From contig NZ_JAEUAT010000021.1 of assembly GCF_019511525.1 (NCBI RefSeq), positions 62,001-126,000 on the forward strand: a stretch of DNA of 64,000 bases, in the 5' to 3' direction. The notes beneath the pieces were generated by a model. It ran no database searches and was not told the DNA's origin. It saw only the letters and a program-made list of their open reading frames with translations. Positions 56,313 to 64,000 of the stretch are shown here, piece after piece. Origin of the DNA: Rhizobium cauense. Its GTDB lineage: Bacteria; Pseudomonadota; Alphaproteobacteria; Rhizobiales; Rhizobiaceae. How positions within the stretch are numbered: position 1 is the first letter of the stretch; every line of letters starts with the position of its first letter. The position numbers and the translations under genes are program-made.

Positions 56313-56729
56313 CTAATTGGCGATTTTCGAGAGCGTTTCGGCGCCGTGCTCGGCCGCTAGCTTGCGAAATTCCGCGACGCGGCGCTGATACTCGGCTTCC
56401 GAAATCGTGCCCGCCTTGCGTTGGGCAGCGAGTGCCGTCAGCTGCTGCTGAAGCCCACTGGCCTCCTGGTCGCTCATCTGGACGTTTGCCGCGGTGAGCG
56501 GCGCGCCGAATCCGGGATAACCGTCCTTATAGTGCGACAGGCCGCTCTCTGTCGGCGCCTCGCCCTTGGTCGGCGTCATGACAACGGCGGTCGGCGCCGC
56601 TCGCCTCGCCGCGAAGGCCGCCTTTTCCTCGGGCGTCTGCATGCATCCGGCAAGCGTCATGGCCGCGGCGGCGCCGATCAGCGCGGTGCAGGTCATGTTT
56701 GCGATGAGGCGAATGCAGTTCTTCGTCAT
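56313..56729 (-). CDS. Lipoprotein with SHOCT-like C-terminal helix
   Basis: 138 residues. Lipoprotein signal peptide with lipobox TLAGC (Cys at about 29). A central Pro/Thr-rich stretch and then a C-terminal helical hairpin QLTALAAQRKAGTISEAEYQRRV resembling the SHOCT oligomerisation motif. Function unknown. It is divergent from phaC, with 154 bases between them. Confidence 0.82.
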   Translation of the reverse strand: MTKNCIRLIANMTCTALIGAAAAMTLAGCMQTPEEKAAFAARRAAPTAVVMTPTKGEAPTESGLSHYKDGYPGFGAPLTAANVQMSDQEASGLQQQLTALAAQRKAGTISEAEYQRRVAEFRKLAAEHGAETLSKIAN

Positions 56730-56883
56730 ATGCCAGAGGTCCCAAATCCTGAGGTGCTTCGACTGTTAAATTCGTCGCCGCCACAAAGCAATAGCACGAG
56801 CGGGCGTCAGCGGAACTTGTTTTATCGATCTTTCCAGATGTACAACTCGATTTGCAGGAACATGCTGCCGCCGGAGGAGACGA

Positions 56884-58722
56884 GTGACCGACAGCAAGCA
56901 GGAAAACAGCGACAAGGCAAAGAGCCCGGGCTTCGATGCAAAGGACCTGGATCCCTACCTGTTGAAAGATCCCGAGGCGATGGCGATCAATTTCGCCCGC
57001 GCCCTCGAGAATCTCGGCAAGGCGGCTACGGCCTGGCTTGCGCCGCGCGAACGTGGCGAGATCGCGGAAAATGCAGCAGAGCCGGTGACCGACATGGTCA
57101 AGACTCTCTCCAAGGTCACGGAGTACTGGATCTCCGATCCGCGCCGCACCTTCGAAGCGCAGACGCAGCTGATGAGTAGCTACTTCGGCATCTGGATGCG
57201 CTCGATGCAACGCATGCAGGGCGAAACACCGGCATCGGAACCTGAAAACAAGGACAGGCGGTTTGCCGATGAAGACTGGCAGAAGAACCCGTTCTTCGAA
57301 TTCCTGAAGCAGGTTTACCTGATCACCGCCAACTGGGCGGAGAAAATGGTGGCCGATACAGAGGGGTTGGACGAGCATACCAAGCACAAGGCCGGCTTCT
57401 ATGTGAAGCAGATCACGGCCGCACTCTCGCCGACCAACTTCGTGGCCACCAACCCGCAGCTCTACCGCGAAACGATCGCGACCAGCGGCGAAAATCTCGT
57501 GCGCGGCATGAAGATGCTCGCCGAGGACATCGCCGCCGGCCACGGCGACCTGAAGCTGCGCCAGACCGACATGACCAAATTCGCCGTTGGGCGCGACATG
57601 GCGCTCACTGCTGGCAAGGTGATCGCCCAGAACGAGATCTGCCAGATCATCCAATACGAGCCGACGACCGAGACGGTCTTGAAGCGCCCTCTCCTCATCT
57701 GCCCGCCGTGGATCAACAAGTTCTACATCCTCGATCTCAACCCACAGAAATCATTCATCAAATGGTGCGTCGACCAGGGACAGACCGTTTTCGTGATTTC
57801 CTGGGTGAACCCGGACGCGCGCCATGCGCGAAAGGATTGGGCCGCCTACGCGCGCGAAGGCATCGACTTCGCCCTCGATACGATCGAGAAGGCCACGGGT
57901 GAAAAGGAAGCCAATGCCGTTGGCTACTGTGTCGGCGGCACGCTGCTTGCCGCCACGTTGGCATTGCACGCCAAGGAGAAGAACAAGCGGATCAAGACCG
58001 CCACCCTCTTCACGACACAGGTGGACTTCACCCACGCCGGTGACCTCAAGGTGTTCGTCGACGAGGAACAGTTGGGACGGCTGGAAGCGCATATGGAGGA
58101 GATCGGCTATCTCGACGGCTCGAAAATGGCGACCGCCTTCAACATGCTGCGCGCCTCGGAACTGATCTGGCCCTATTTCGTCAACAACTACCTGAAGGGC
58201 CAGGACCCCATGCCCTTCGACCTGCTCTTCTGGAACGCCGATTCTACCCGCATGGCGGCGGCGAACCACGCCTTCTACCTGCGCAATTGCTACCTCCGCA
58301 ACGCGCTGACCGCGAACGAGATGATCCTCGACGGCCACAAGCTGTCCTTGAAGGACGTCAAGATTCCGATCTACAACCTCGCCACTCGCGAGGACCATAT
58401 CGCTCCGGCAAGATCGGTCTTCCTCGGCAGCCAGTTCTTCGGTGGCAAGGTCGATTTCGTGCTGGCGGGGTCCGGCCATATCGCTGGTGTCGTCAACCCG
58501 CCAGACAAGAAGAAATACCAGTACTGGACCGGCGGGACCGTAAAAGGCGACTACGAGACATGGCTCACGGAAGCGGCCGAGAATGCCGGTTCGTGGTGGC
58601 CGCACTGGCAGGCTTGGATCGAGGCGAAGGATGGCAAGCGCGTGCCCGCCCGCAAGCCGGGTGGCGCGGCGCTGAATGCCATCGAAGAGGCACCGGGAAG
58701 CTATGTGATGGAGCGAGCCTGA
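56884..58722 (+). CDS. phaC: Class I poly(3-hydroxyalkanoate) polymerase
   Basis: 612 residues. PHA synthase that polymerises 3-hydroxybutyryl-CoA into storage granules. N-terminal domain (about 60-250), then alpha/beta hydrolase: lipase-like box GYCVGG with catalytic Cys349, Asp in REDHIAPA and His in GSGHIAGV. Residues near PLLICPPWINKFYILDL match class I. Start GTG 56884, GGAGGAG 4 bases upstream. No phaE or phaR beside it; phasin lies 19 kb away. Confidence 0.97.
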   Translation: MTDSKQENSDKAKSPGFDAKDLDPYLLKDPEAMAINFARALENLGKAATAWLAPRERGEIAENAAEPVTDMVKTLSKVTEYWISDPRRTFEAQTQLMSSYFGIWMRSMQRMQGETPASEPENKDRRFADEDWQKNPFFEFLKQVYLITANWAEKMVADTEGLDEHTKHKAGFYVKQITAALSPTNFVATNPQLYRETIATSGENLVRGMKMLAEDIAAGHGDLKLRQTDMTKFAVGRDMALTAGKVIAQNEICQIIQYEPTTETVLKRPLLICPPWINKFYILDLNPQKSFIKWCVDQGQTVFVISWVNPDARHARKDWAAYAREGIDFALDTIEKATGEKEANAVGYCVGGTLLAATLALHAKEKNKRIKTATLFTTQVDFTHAGDLKVFVDEEQLGRLEAHMEEIGYLDGSKMATAFNMLRASELIWPYFVNNYLKGQDPMPFDLLFWNADSTRMAAANHAFYLRNCYLRNALTANEMILDGHKLSLKDVKIPIYNLATREDHIAPARSVFLGSQFFGGKVDFVLAGSGHIAGVVNPPDKKKYQYWTGGTVKGDYETWLTEAAENAGSWWPHWQAWIEAKDGKRVPARKPGGAALNAIEEAPGSYVMERA

Positions 58723-58734
58723 GCGCCCCTTTCC

Positions 58735-59757
58735 TCACTCCAGGAAGATCAGACTGGCTGGTGATGGTGGCAGCGGCTTCGAAACGACGTCGCGAAAACC
58801 GGCTGATTTCGCCATATCAGCCAACTCCCGCTCCGTGTAGGCATCGCCCTTCGGTGTCGTAGCCAGCATGACCATCGCGAAAGCGGCCGGGAATTCAGGC
58901 GAAACACGGTCCTCGTTCGGAACGAACTCTACGATAGCCACACGGCCCGCAGGCGCCAAACTGGCACGCGCCTTCTTCAAAAGGGCGACACAACCATCGA
59001 CATCGAAGTGGTGGAGAAAGTTCGGCAGCAGGATGAGGTCATAGCCACTGCCCCAATCGACTTCGAAAGCACTGCCGGGCTCGAACGTGAAGCGCGCAGC
59101 CACTCCCGCCTTCTTCGCATTCTCCTCGGTCACCGCGAGAACCGGTTTCCAGTCGATGGCAACGACACCTGCAGATGGCGCCACCTTCGCAATCTCGATG
59201 CCGAACGCGCCCGGGCCGGCAGCAACATCCAACACCTTGGTCGGCGGTTTTGGCCAGGTCGCCACATCGGATGCCAGGGCGCTTGCACTCGCGCCGGTAA
59301 AGGCGCCCATGGCCCGCGCAAACTTGACCCATATCGGATTGTCCGGCGCCACATTGGCCAGACCCACGGAGCCACCGTTGCGAACATACGCAGTCGGGTT
59401 GTCGAGAAACAACGCCATCATTTGTGGCGAAGCCAGGAAGTCGATTGCCGCCCCCATATAGGCCGGGGAACGCCTGTCGAGAAAAAGCTGGCTCGACTGC
59501 GTCAGTGAGTAGCCGTCGCCGTTCTTCGTCAAGAATCCGGAGACCACCAGAAAGTCGCAAAGAATGCGCGTTCCGCGCTCGGCGCAGGCCGTCGCCGTCG
59601 CAAGCTCCTTGGCTGTGCGGCTCGCTCCGTCAAACTTGGTGAAAAGATCGAATTCGATGGCCGCCTTGATCGCTGCCGTTTTCCGGAATGCAAACATCGC
59701 ATCGACCAGCAAGGCCGGCGAGATTTCCTCATGAGCCACTTCATGTGCTGAAGACAT
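58735..59757 (-). CDS. SAM-dependent methyltransferase (O-methyltransferase family 2-like)
   Basis: 340 residues. N-terminal winged-helix dimerisation domain (about 20-85: LVDAMFAFRKTAAIKAAIEF), then the methyltransferase core: motif I VLDVAAGPGAFGIEIAK, VVAIDWKPVL, LLPNFLHHFDVDG and ASLAPAGRVAIVEF. Similar to hydroxyindole/caffeic-acid-type O-methyltransferases; the substrate is unknown. Start 59757 has GGGAGG 7 bases upstream. Convergent with phaC, 12 bases apart. Confidence 0.87.
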   Translation of the reverse strand: MSSAHEVAHEEISPALLVDAMFAFRKTAAIKAAIEFDLFTKFDGASRTAKELATATACAERGTRILCDFLVVSGFLTKNGDGYSLTQSSQLFLDRRSPAYMGAAIDFLASPQMMALFLDNPTAYVRNGGSVGLANVAPDNPIWVKFARAMGAFTGASASALASDVATWPKPPTKVLDVAAGPGAFGIEIAKVAPSAGVVAIDWKPVLAVTEENAKKAGVAARFTFEPGSAFEVDWGSGYDLILLPNFLHHFDVDGCVALLKKARASLAPAGRVAIVEFVPNEDRVSPEFPAAFAMVMLATTPKGDAYTERELADMAKSAGFRDVVSKPLPPSPASLIFLE

Positions 59758-60054
59758 GGTTTTTCCTCCCAACGCGTGGCTACGCGACGGGTGAAATTCA
59801 TAGCAGAAACTGTCCCGGTCGGCACGTCATGACAAAGGAGAAGTTGCTGACAAAGCCAGGCCTGGCAGCGCGCCAGAAGGCCGTTAACTGAATTTCCAGC
59901 CGCCGGAGCCGCGGCGTAAAGGAATTGGTTACCATAATTCGTCATTCTGAGAGCCAGCCGGAAACATTAGCGAGCCGTAATTTGGCCCTGATGCTCCTAT
60001 ACCGGCCCCGGCGAGTACCGCCGGCCTAGTAACGAGTTCCGAAAGACGAGTGTC

Positions 60055-61365
60055 ATGGCGTTCGCGGTCGACGTGTATAGCAGTATCAGGCCCATAGGTA
60101 ATTCCATTTCTCGCTTCGGTTTCCCCTTCCGCTTTCTCTCAGGTGCAGCTCTTATCGGGGCGGGTTTTGCCGCTTCTGCCTGGATCGTCGCCACAGTTGC
60201 CACCATGCAGGTCGTTGCCCCGGCGCCGCATCCAAGCGCTGGCCCGCTGGCCGGCCTTGCACTTGCGCCAAAATCGACCACCGCCGTCCAACCGGCGCAG
60301 CGCCTCGTCCGCGTCGCGAAATTTTCGCGGTTACGCATGAGCACGGAAAGCGAGCAAGCGCTCGCGCGCGGTGTTCGAGTGGCTGCTCCGTCCGCCGCGC
60401 TGGCTGCAGCATTCATCGGTCAATCAGCGCCCCTCACAGTCTCCGAGGGTACGCCTGCCAAGCAACAGGCAGCGGTCCTCGCGTCAGCGGCACCAGCCAA
60501 ACCCGTCAAGGACGACACCGTCACGCCGCGACCCCTTGTCGCGGCCTCGGTCGATCGCATCATCATTCCGTCAAAGGAAGCAGTTGCAGCCGCTCAGGGC
60601 CCTGCACTTTTGGCGCTCGGAGCCGCACCGTCCGCTGACGAGAACGCACAGCGCCCACCTGTCGCCAAGCAAGGTCCTCTCGAAATTGCAAGCCTTGCGC
60701 CGACAATCGATGGCGCGGACAAGGCTCCATTCGATCTCGTGCTGAGCGACAAGGACACTGCTATTCCTTTGCCGATGGCCCGACCCAACGGCTTGGGCAA
60801 GCTGGCCACGCCGCCCGGCGATCGCAAAGCCCCGGCGGAGCCGGTGCTGGCTTATGCGCGCCCGGATGCCGGCGCGTCCGACGAAGACGACGACGCAATG
60901 CCGACACTGAAGAAGGGGCTTTCCGCTCCTGTCGCCCGCAACGGTGTCGCTGTCTATGATATTTCGGCGAATATCGTCTATCTTCCGAATGGCGAACGGC
61001 TGGAGGCCCATTCCGGCCTCGGGAAGATGCGCGACAACCCGCGCTATGTTCATGCGAAGAACCGCGGACCGACCCCGCCTCATACCTATAACCTGGCTAT
61101 GCGCGAGAGCCTGTTCCATGGAGTGGAAGCCATCCGTCTGCATCCGGTCGGTGGCGCAGGCGCAATCTACAACCGTGTTGGCCTGCTCGCGCATACCTAT
61201 ATGCTCGGCGCCCGCGGCGACTCCAACGGCTGCGTATCCTTCAAGGACTACAAGCGGTTCCTCGCCGCCTTCAAACGCGGCCAGATCCGTCAGCTGGTTG
61301 TGGTCACCAGCATGCCGAACAAACCGACATCCACCTTTGCCTCGCTGTTTTCGTCGCGCTCGTAA
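60055..61365 (+). CDS. Membrane-anchored DUF2778 (Tlde1-like) cell-wall enzyme domain protein
   Basis: 436 residues. N-terminal membrane anchor about 26-50, a long Ala/Pro-rich low-complexity stretch (about 55-290), then a C-terminal DUF2778 domain: NGERLEAHSGLGKMRDNP, ESLFHGVEAIRLHPV, and the catalytic-type HTYMLGARGDSNGCVSF with His380 and Cys393. The fold resembles L,D-transpeptidases; the Salmonella relative Tlde1 acts on peptidoglycan tetrapeptides. Here it would face the periplasm. No T6SS genes are nearby, so a housekeeping wall-editing role is inferred. The 297 bases before it hold no gene. Confidence 0.82.
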   Translation: MAFAVDVYSSIRPIGNSISRFGFPFRFLSGAALIGAGFAASAWIVATVATMQVVAPAPHPSAGPLAGLALAPKSTTAVQPAQRLVRVAKFSRLRMSTESEQALARGVRVAAPSAALAAAFIGQSAPLTVSEGTPAKQQAAVLASAAPAKPVKDDTVTPRPLVAASVDRIIIPSKEAVAAAQGPALLALGAAPSADENAQRPPVAKQGPLEIASLAPTIDGADKAPFDLVLSDKDTAIPLPMARPNGLGKLATPPGDRKAPAEPVLAYARPDAGASDEDDDAMPTLKKGLSAPVARNGVAVYDISANIVYLPNGERLEAHSGLGKMRDNPRYVHAKNRGPTPPHTYNLAMRESLFHGVEAIRLHPVGGAGAIYNRVGLLAHTYMLGARGDSNGCVSFKDYKRFLAAFKRGQIRQLVVVTSMPNKPTSTFASLFSSRS

Positions 61366-61489
61366 TCACGCCCGTCGTCACCAGCAAGTCTCAAGCGAGA
61401 AAGACTCCTTCGCGCCGTAAACGCGACGGGAGCCAATGGGACCGACGAACGGCAAGAGGGGCCGGTCGGGCAACAGCTCCCTTCCCGTC

Positions 61490-61510
61490 ATCCCGGACTT
61501 GATCCGGGAT
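61490..61510. repeat. REP-like palindrome (short interspersed element)
   Basis: ATCCCGGA (61490-61497), loop CTTGA, TCCGGGAT (61503-61510). The flanking context CCCGTC...CCAGCC matches a palindromic element widely scattered in alphaproteobacterial genomes, where the reverse frame translates WIPDQVRDD. It lies in the 375-base intergenic region between the DUF2778 and cyclase genes. Confidence 0.8.
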
Positions 61511-61577
61511 CCAGCCATCGCGCATCCGCATGGCGAGTGCATCTACTCCCCGGATGGCGACACAATCAGCAATTGCC

Positions 61578-61624
61578 CGGAATTGGGTCGCAACTGCCAC
61601 CAAAGCAGTTGCTACCCAATTCCG
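61578..61624. repeat. 20-bp near-perfect inverted repeat
   Basis: CGGAATTGGGTCGCAACTGC (61578-61597) and its complement GCAGTTGCTACCCAATTCCG (61605-61624) differ at one base, with a 7-base loop. It lies 70 bases past the REP-like palindrome and, with more short echoes (GGAATTG again near 61672-61678), looks like part of a mosaic repeat. No transposase is nearby. Confidence 0.8.
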
Positions 61625-61740
61625 CTTTGACAAGACCCCTGACCCTGATCTGGATGATCGCGCCATAGCTCGGAATTGCTTTGGCGCGACGCTCCTCCGG
61701 TATCGTCGCGCGCCCCAACGAAACTCGCCACTGCAACCTG

Positions 61741-63675
61741 ATGGTGTTAGGATGCTGCAGAGCCTCTGCGCACTTGCCAGATCGCAGTTTCGTCAAGCGC
61801 CTTGCTCTGGTTGAGGGAGCACGGCGGCTTGCGGCGATCCTGATAGCAGACGTCGTCGGCTATTCTCGTCTTGTCGGGCAGGACGAAGTCGGCACCCTCG
61901 GCGCATTGAAGGATATTCACCGCGAGGTCATTGAGCCACTCCTGACGGAACACAAGGGCCGCTTGGTAAAGCTGTTGGGAGATGGTGTTCTCGCCGAGTT
62001 CGCCTCCGTCGTCGATGCGGTTACGTGCGCGGTCGCCATGCAGAACGCGGTTGCCGCACGGCAGGCGGATGTTTCGCCCCAGAAATGCATCATCTTCCGC
62101 ATCGGCATCAATCTCGGCGATGTAGTCGTCGAAAGCGGTGATCTACTGGGAGACGGCGTCAATATCGCCGCCCGCCTCGAGCAGCTCTGCGAGCCTGGGG
62201 GCGTACTGATCTCTGGCACTGCCTATGATCATTTGCAGGGCAAGTTCACGCTGCCGCTCGATTCTGCGGGCGATCAACAGGTGAAGAATATCGCCCGGCC
62301 CGTCCGCACCTATCGCGTCCGGATAAATGGCGGCGGGCGGTCCTGGCGGTTGCGCCTGCGCCAATATTCCTCACGACTCAGGTGGGCCACGGCGCTGGTC
62401 GCGGTCGTCCTGGCAGCAGGCGGCTGGTACTCGTTCCTGCGGCCGAATTCGGAGCCGAGCATCGTCGCGGCCCTTCCATCGGTCGCCGTTCTCCCGTTCA
62501 GCGACACGAGCGGCAACCCGGCGCTTGCCTATTTCGGTGATGGCGTGGCCGAGGACATCATCGCCATGCTGTCGCGGGTTCCTGACCTGAAAGTGTTGGG
62601 CCGCAACTCGTCATTCCCCTTCAAGGGCGAGCCGACTGATGTGCGTAAGATCGGCTCGGAACTGGGCGTCACACATGTCCTTGAAGGGAGCATCCGAAAG
62701 GATGCCGACCGGCTGCGCATCGTGGCCCAGCTCGTCGATGCCAGGACTGGCGAGAATGTCTGGGCCGAGCGTTTCGACCGCGCCGGCACCGATCCGTGGG
62801 AAATCCAGGACGAGGTAACGGAAAAGATCGTCGCCGCCCTCGCGGGCGACGGTGGTACCTTGAAGAAGGCGCAGTATCGGCAGGTATGGGGGAAGGACAA
62901 CACCGATCTCGAGGAGTACGACTACTATCTTCGCGGCAATGATCTGCTGGCGCGGCTCAGTCCCGAAGCGACGGAACAGGCTCGTCAGATATTGACCGAC
63001 GGGCTCTCGAAATTCCCGGATTCCGCCCTCCTCAGGATCAAGCTTGGTCTTGCCTATTTCATTCGCGGTTGGAACGGCTGGACTGACAACCCGACGTCCG
63101 ACTTTCGCCAGGCCGCCAGTCTCGCAAAGGAGGCGATGGCCCAGCCGACGCTTTCGCCGATGGAGCTGCGGTCGGGCCATTATCTGTCGGCTTTCGTCAG
63201 AGTGACGGAACGGAGGTTCGCAGACGCAGTTGTTGAGGCGGACGACGCGATCCGCCTTTCGCCTTACGACGCCCAGATGCTTGGCGCTCTCAGCCAGGTC
63301 TTAATCGCGGGAGGAAAGCCCGCGCAGGCATTGGAGTGGATCGACCGGTCAGAGGCGCGGCAGGCGTCGAACCCCCAGACATCGCAGGAGCTTGCCTTCT
63401 ACAGAGGGTGGGCCTTGGCGGTCGAAGGTAGACTCGAGGAATCGCTTGCCGCACTGAGAGTAGACCAGACGGATTTCTTCAGTCCGCTGATGCAGGCAAT
63501 TGTTCTCAATCGGCTCGGGCGAACGGAAGAGGCGGCAGAGCAGCTGAAGAAGGGCCTCGCGTTCGACCCCGGATTAACACAGGCCAAATGGCGCGAACTC
63601 TTCTTCTACAGCGATCCCGCCATCCTTGAACGCGAGGTTGCCGACCTAGCTAGTCTCGGCCTGCCAGAAAATTAA
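61741..63675 (+). CDS. Adenylate/guanylate cyclase domain protein with TolB-N-like and TPR regions
   Basis: About 644 residues. N-terminal class III cyclase domain (about 26-170) with RRLAAILIADVVGYSR (metal Asp37), VKLLGDGVLAEF (Asp81) and GDGVNIAARLE with the transition-state Asn/Arg. A TM near 214-232, then a periplasmic TolB-N-like domain (SVAVLPFSDTSGNPALAYFG) and TPR-like helices to the C-terminus. The design suggests an envelope signal controlling cAMP. The start is uncertain: ATG 61741 has no Shine-Dalgarno sequence, and other starts are possible. Confidence 0.87.
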   Translation: MVLGCCRASAHLPDRSFVKRLALVEGARRLAAILIADVVGYSRLVGQDEVGTLGALKDIHREVIEPLLTEHKGRLVKLLGDGVLAEFASVVDAVTCAVAMQNAVAARQADVSPQKCIIFRIGINLGDVVVESGDLLGDGVNIAARLEQLCEPGGVLISGTAYDHLQGKFTLPLDSAGDQQVKNIARPVRTYRVRINGGGRSWRLRLRQYSSRLRWATALVAVVLAAGGWYSFLRPNSEPSIVAALPSVAVLPFSDTSGNPALAYFGDGVAEDIIAMLSRVPDLKVLGRNSSFPFKGEPTDVRKIGSELGVTHVLEGSIRKDADRLRIVAQLVDARTGENVWAERFDRAGTDPWEIQDEVTEKIVAALAGDGGTLKKAQYRQVWGKDNTDLEEYDYYLRGNDLLARLSPEATEQARQILTDGLSKFPDSALLRIKLGLAYFIRGWNGWTDNPTSDFRQAASLAKEAMAQPTLSPMELRSGHYLSAFVRVTERRFADAVVEADDAIRLSPYDAQMLGALSQVLIAGGKPAQALEWIDRSEARQASNPQTSQELAFYRGWALAVEGRLEESLAALRVDQTDFFSPLMQAIVLNRLGRTEEAAEQLKKGLAFDPGLTQAKWRELFFYSDPAILEREVADLASLGLPEN

Positions 63676-63855
63676 GGGGGTTTGCGGATGGCCACAACCG
63701 GGGACGGCGCCTTCAGCCGCCAGTAAAGCCCGCGTTATTTTTACATTTTTACCCGTGGCAGATCGAGGGGTACCGGGAGGTCGCCGCGCGTGCTATGTAT
63801 CTGATGGGTCGCTCAAATTCCCACCAAATATTCTGGGTGATGTTAGCGTGGTCTA

Positions 63856-64000
63856 ATGGAAGAGCAAAGGGCACACCGTCGGTACGTCGTCAGGGCAAGC
63901 TCCCAGTTCGCGGGAATGTGGGCCGTCGAGGACGTGTTCCTAGGCCGACCTGTTGATCAGGAAGGCTTAGTTTTGGACGGGATGACGCTTGACGACGCGG
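63856..64000 (+). CDS. Unidentified ORF, 5' part, cut by the window end
   Basis: ATG 63856 opens a frame to the last base (48 codons): MEEQRAHRRYVVRASSQFAG and beyond. No domain is recognisable. The start is not proven. The 180 bases before it (63676-63855) show no gene. Confidence 0.4.
   Translation, partial: MEEQRAHRRYVVRASSQFAGMWAVEDVFLGRPVDQEGLVLDGMTLDDA

Noticed and set aside
60055..61365. T6SS effector-immunity pair
   Set aside because: No immunity-like gene or T6SS component is adjacent; the next gene is a cyclase and the protein has its own membrane anchor.

Overview
The window is a core-chromosome segment of an alphaproteobacterium, almost certainly a member of the Rhizobiaceae close to Sinorhizobium/Ensifer, Rhizobium or Agrobacterium. 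The evidence is: the pdhABC operon with a lipoyl domain fused to E1-beta; the rpsB-tsf-pyrH-frr-uppS-cdsA-rseP-bamA-lpxD-fabZ-lpxA-lpxI-lpxB run; an aapJQMP general amino-acid transporter beside a metC-type lyase; a LexA preceded by the alphaproteobacterial direct-repeat SOS box; an EipB (DUF1849) homologue; a class I PHA synthase; and high GC with GTG and TTG starts. No insertion sequence, integrase, prophage, CRISPR array or rRNA operon is visible. One tRNA gene (tRNA-Glu) is present.

Layout. 1-5.8 kb: central carbon metabolism on the minus strand (SGNH hydrolase fragment, pdhC, pdhB, pdhA, an FtsB/DivIC-like division protein, eno). 6.2-8.1 kb: a plus-strand chemoreceptor set between eno and kdsA. 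8.1-13.1 kb: kdsA with an overlapping VOC-family gene, divergent from SOS-controlled lexA, which converges on and overlaps comEC. 13.4-14.8 kb: gltA and a bidirectional terminator shared with lpxB. 14.8-27.9 kb: the translation/nucleotide/phospholipid/outer-membrane operon on the minus strand, with very tight junctions (ATGA, GTGA and TGATG overlaps). It makes ribosomal protein S2, EF-Ts, UMP kinase, ribosome recycling factor, undecaprenyl-PP, CDP-diacylglycerol, RseP, BamA and the early lipid A pathway.

28-37 kb: envelope and housekeeping genes (secreted pentapeptide-repeat protein, EipB; divergently a RidA-GDPD-GNAT-HIT cluster; a PAP2 membrane protein; ClpA and ClpS). 37-41.9 kb: a phasin, small uncharacterised alphaproteobacterial proteins (DUF3597, DUF3126), cysE, an alpha/beta hydrolase, a CHCC zinc-finger protein and an FAD monooxygenase. 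41.9-47.8 kb: a cystathionine beta-lyase-type enzyme divergent from the aapJQMP amino-acid ABC transporter. 47.8-51.5 kb: a secreted Cys-repeat protein, a SAM methyltransferase, tRNA-Glu and a glycosyltransferase preceded by a possible small overlapping ORF. 51.5-59.8 kb: recJ, hom, an aminotransferase, a lipoprotein, divergent phaC and a second methyltransferase. 60-64 kb: a membrane-anchored DUF2778 protein, a palindromic repeat patch, an adenylate-cyclase/TolB-N/TPR protein and the start of an unidentified ORF.

Most of the window is ordinary syntenic core genome and I do not see a clear new multi-gene system. The places most worth a second look are the structured non-coding patches (three tandem hairpins at 38.14-38.27 kb, the rpsB leader and rpsB-tsf hairpins, the doublet between aapJ and aapQ, the palindromes at 61.49-61.62 kb), the small ORF overlapping the TTG start of the glycosyltransferase after tRNA-Glu, and the uncharacterised envelope proteins (EipB, the DUF2778 protein, the secreted Cys-repeat protein).
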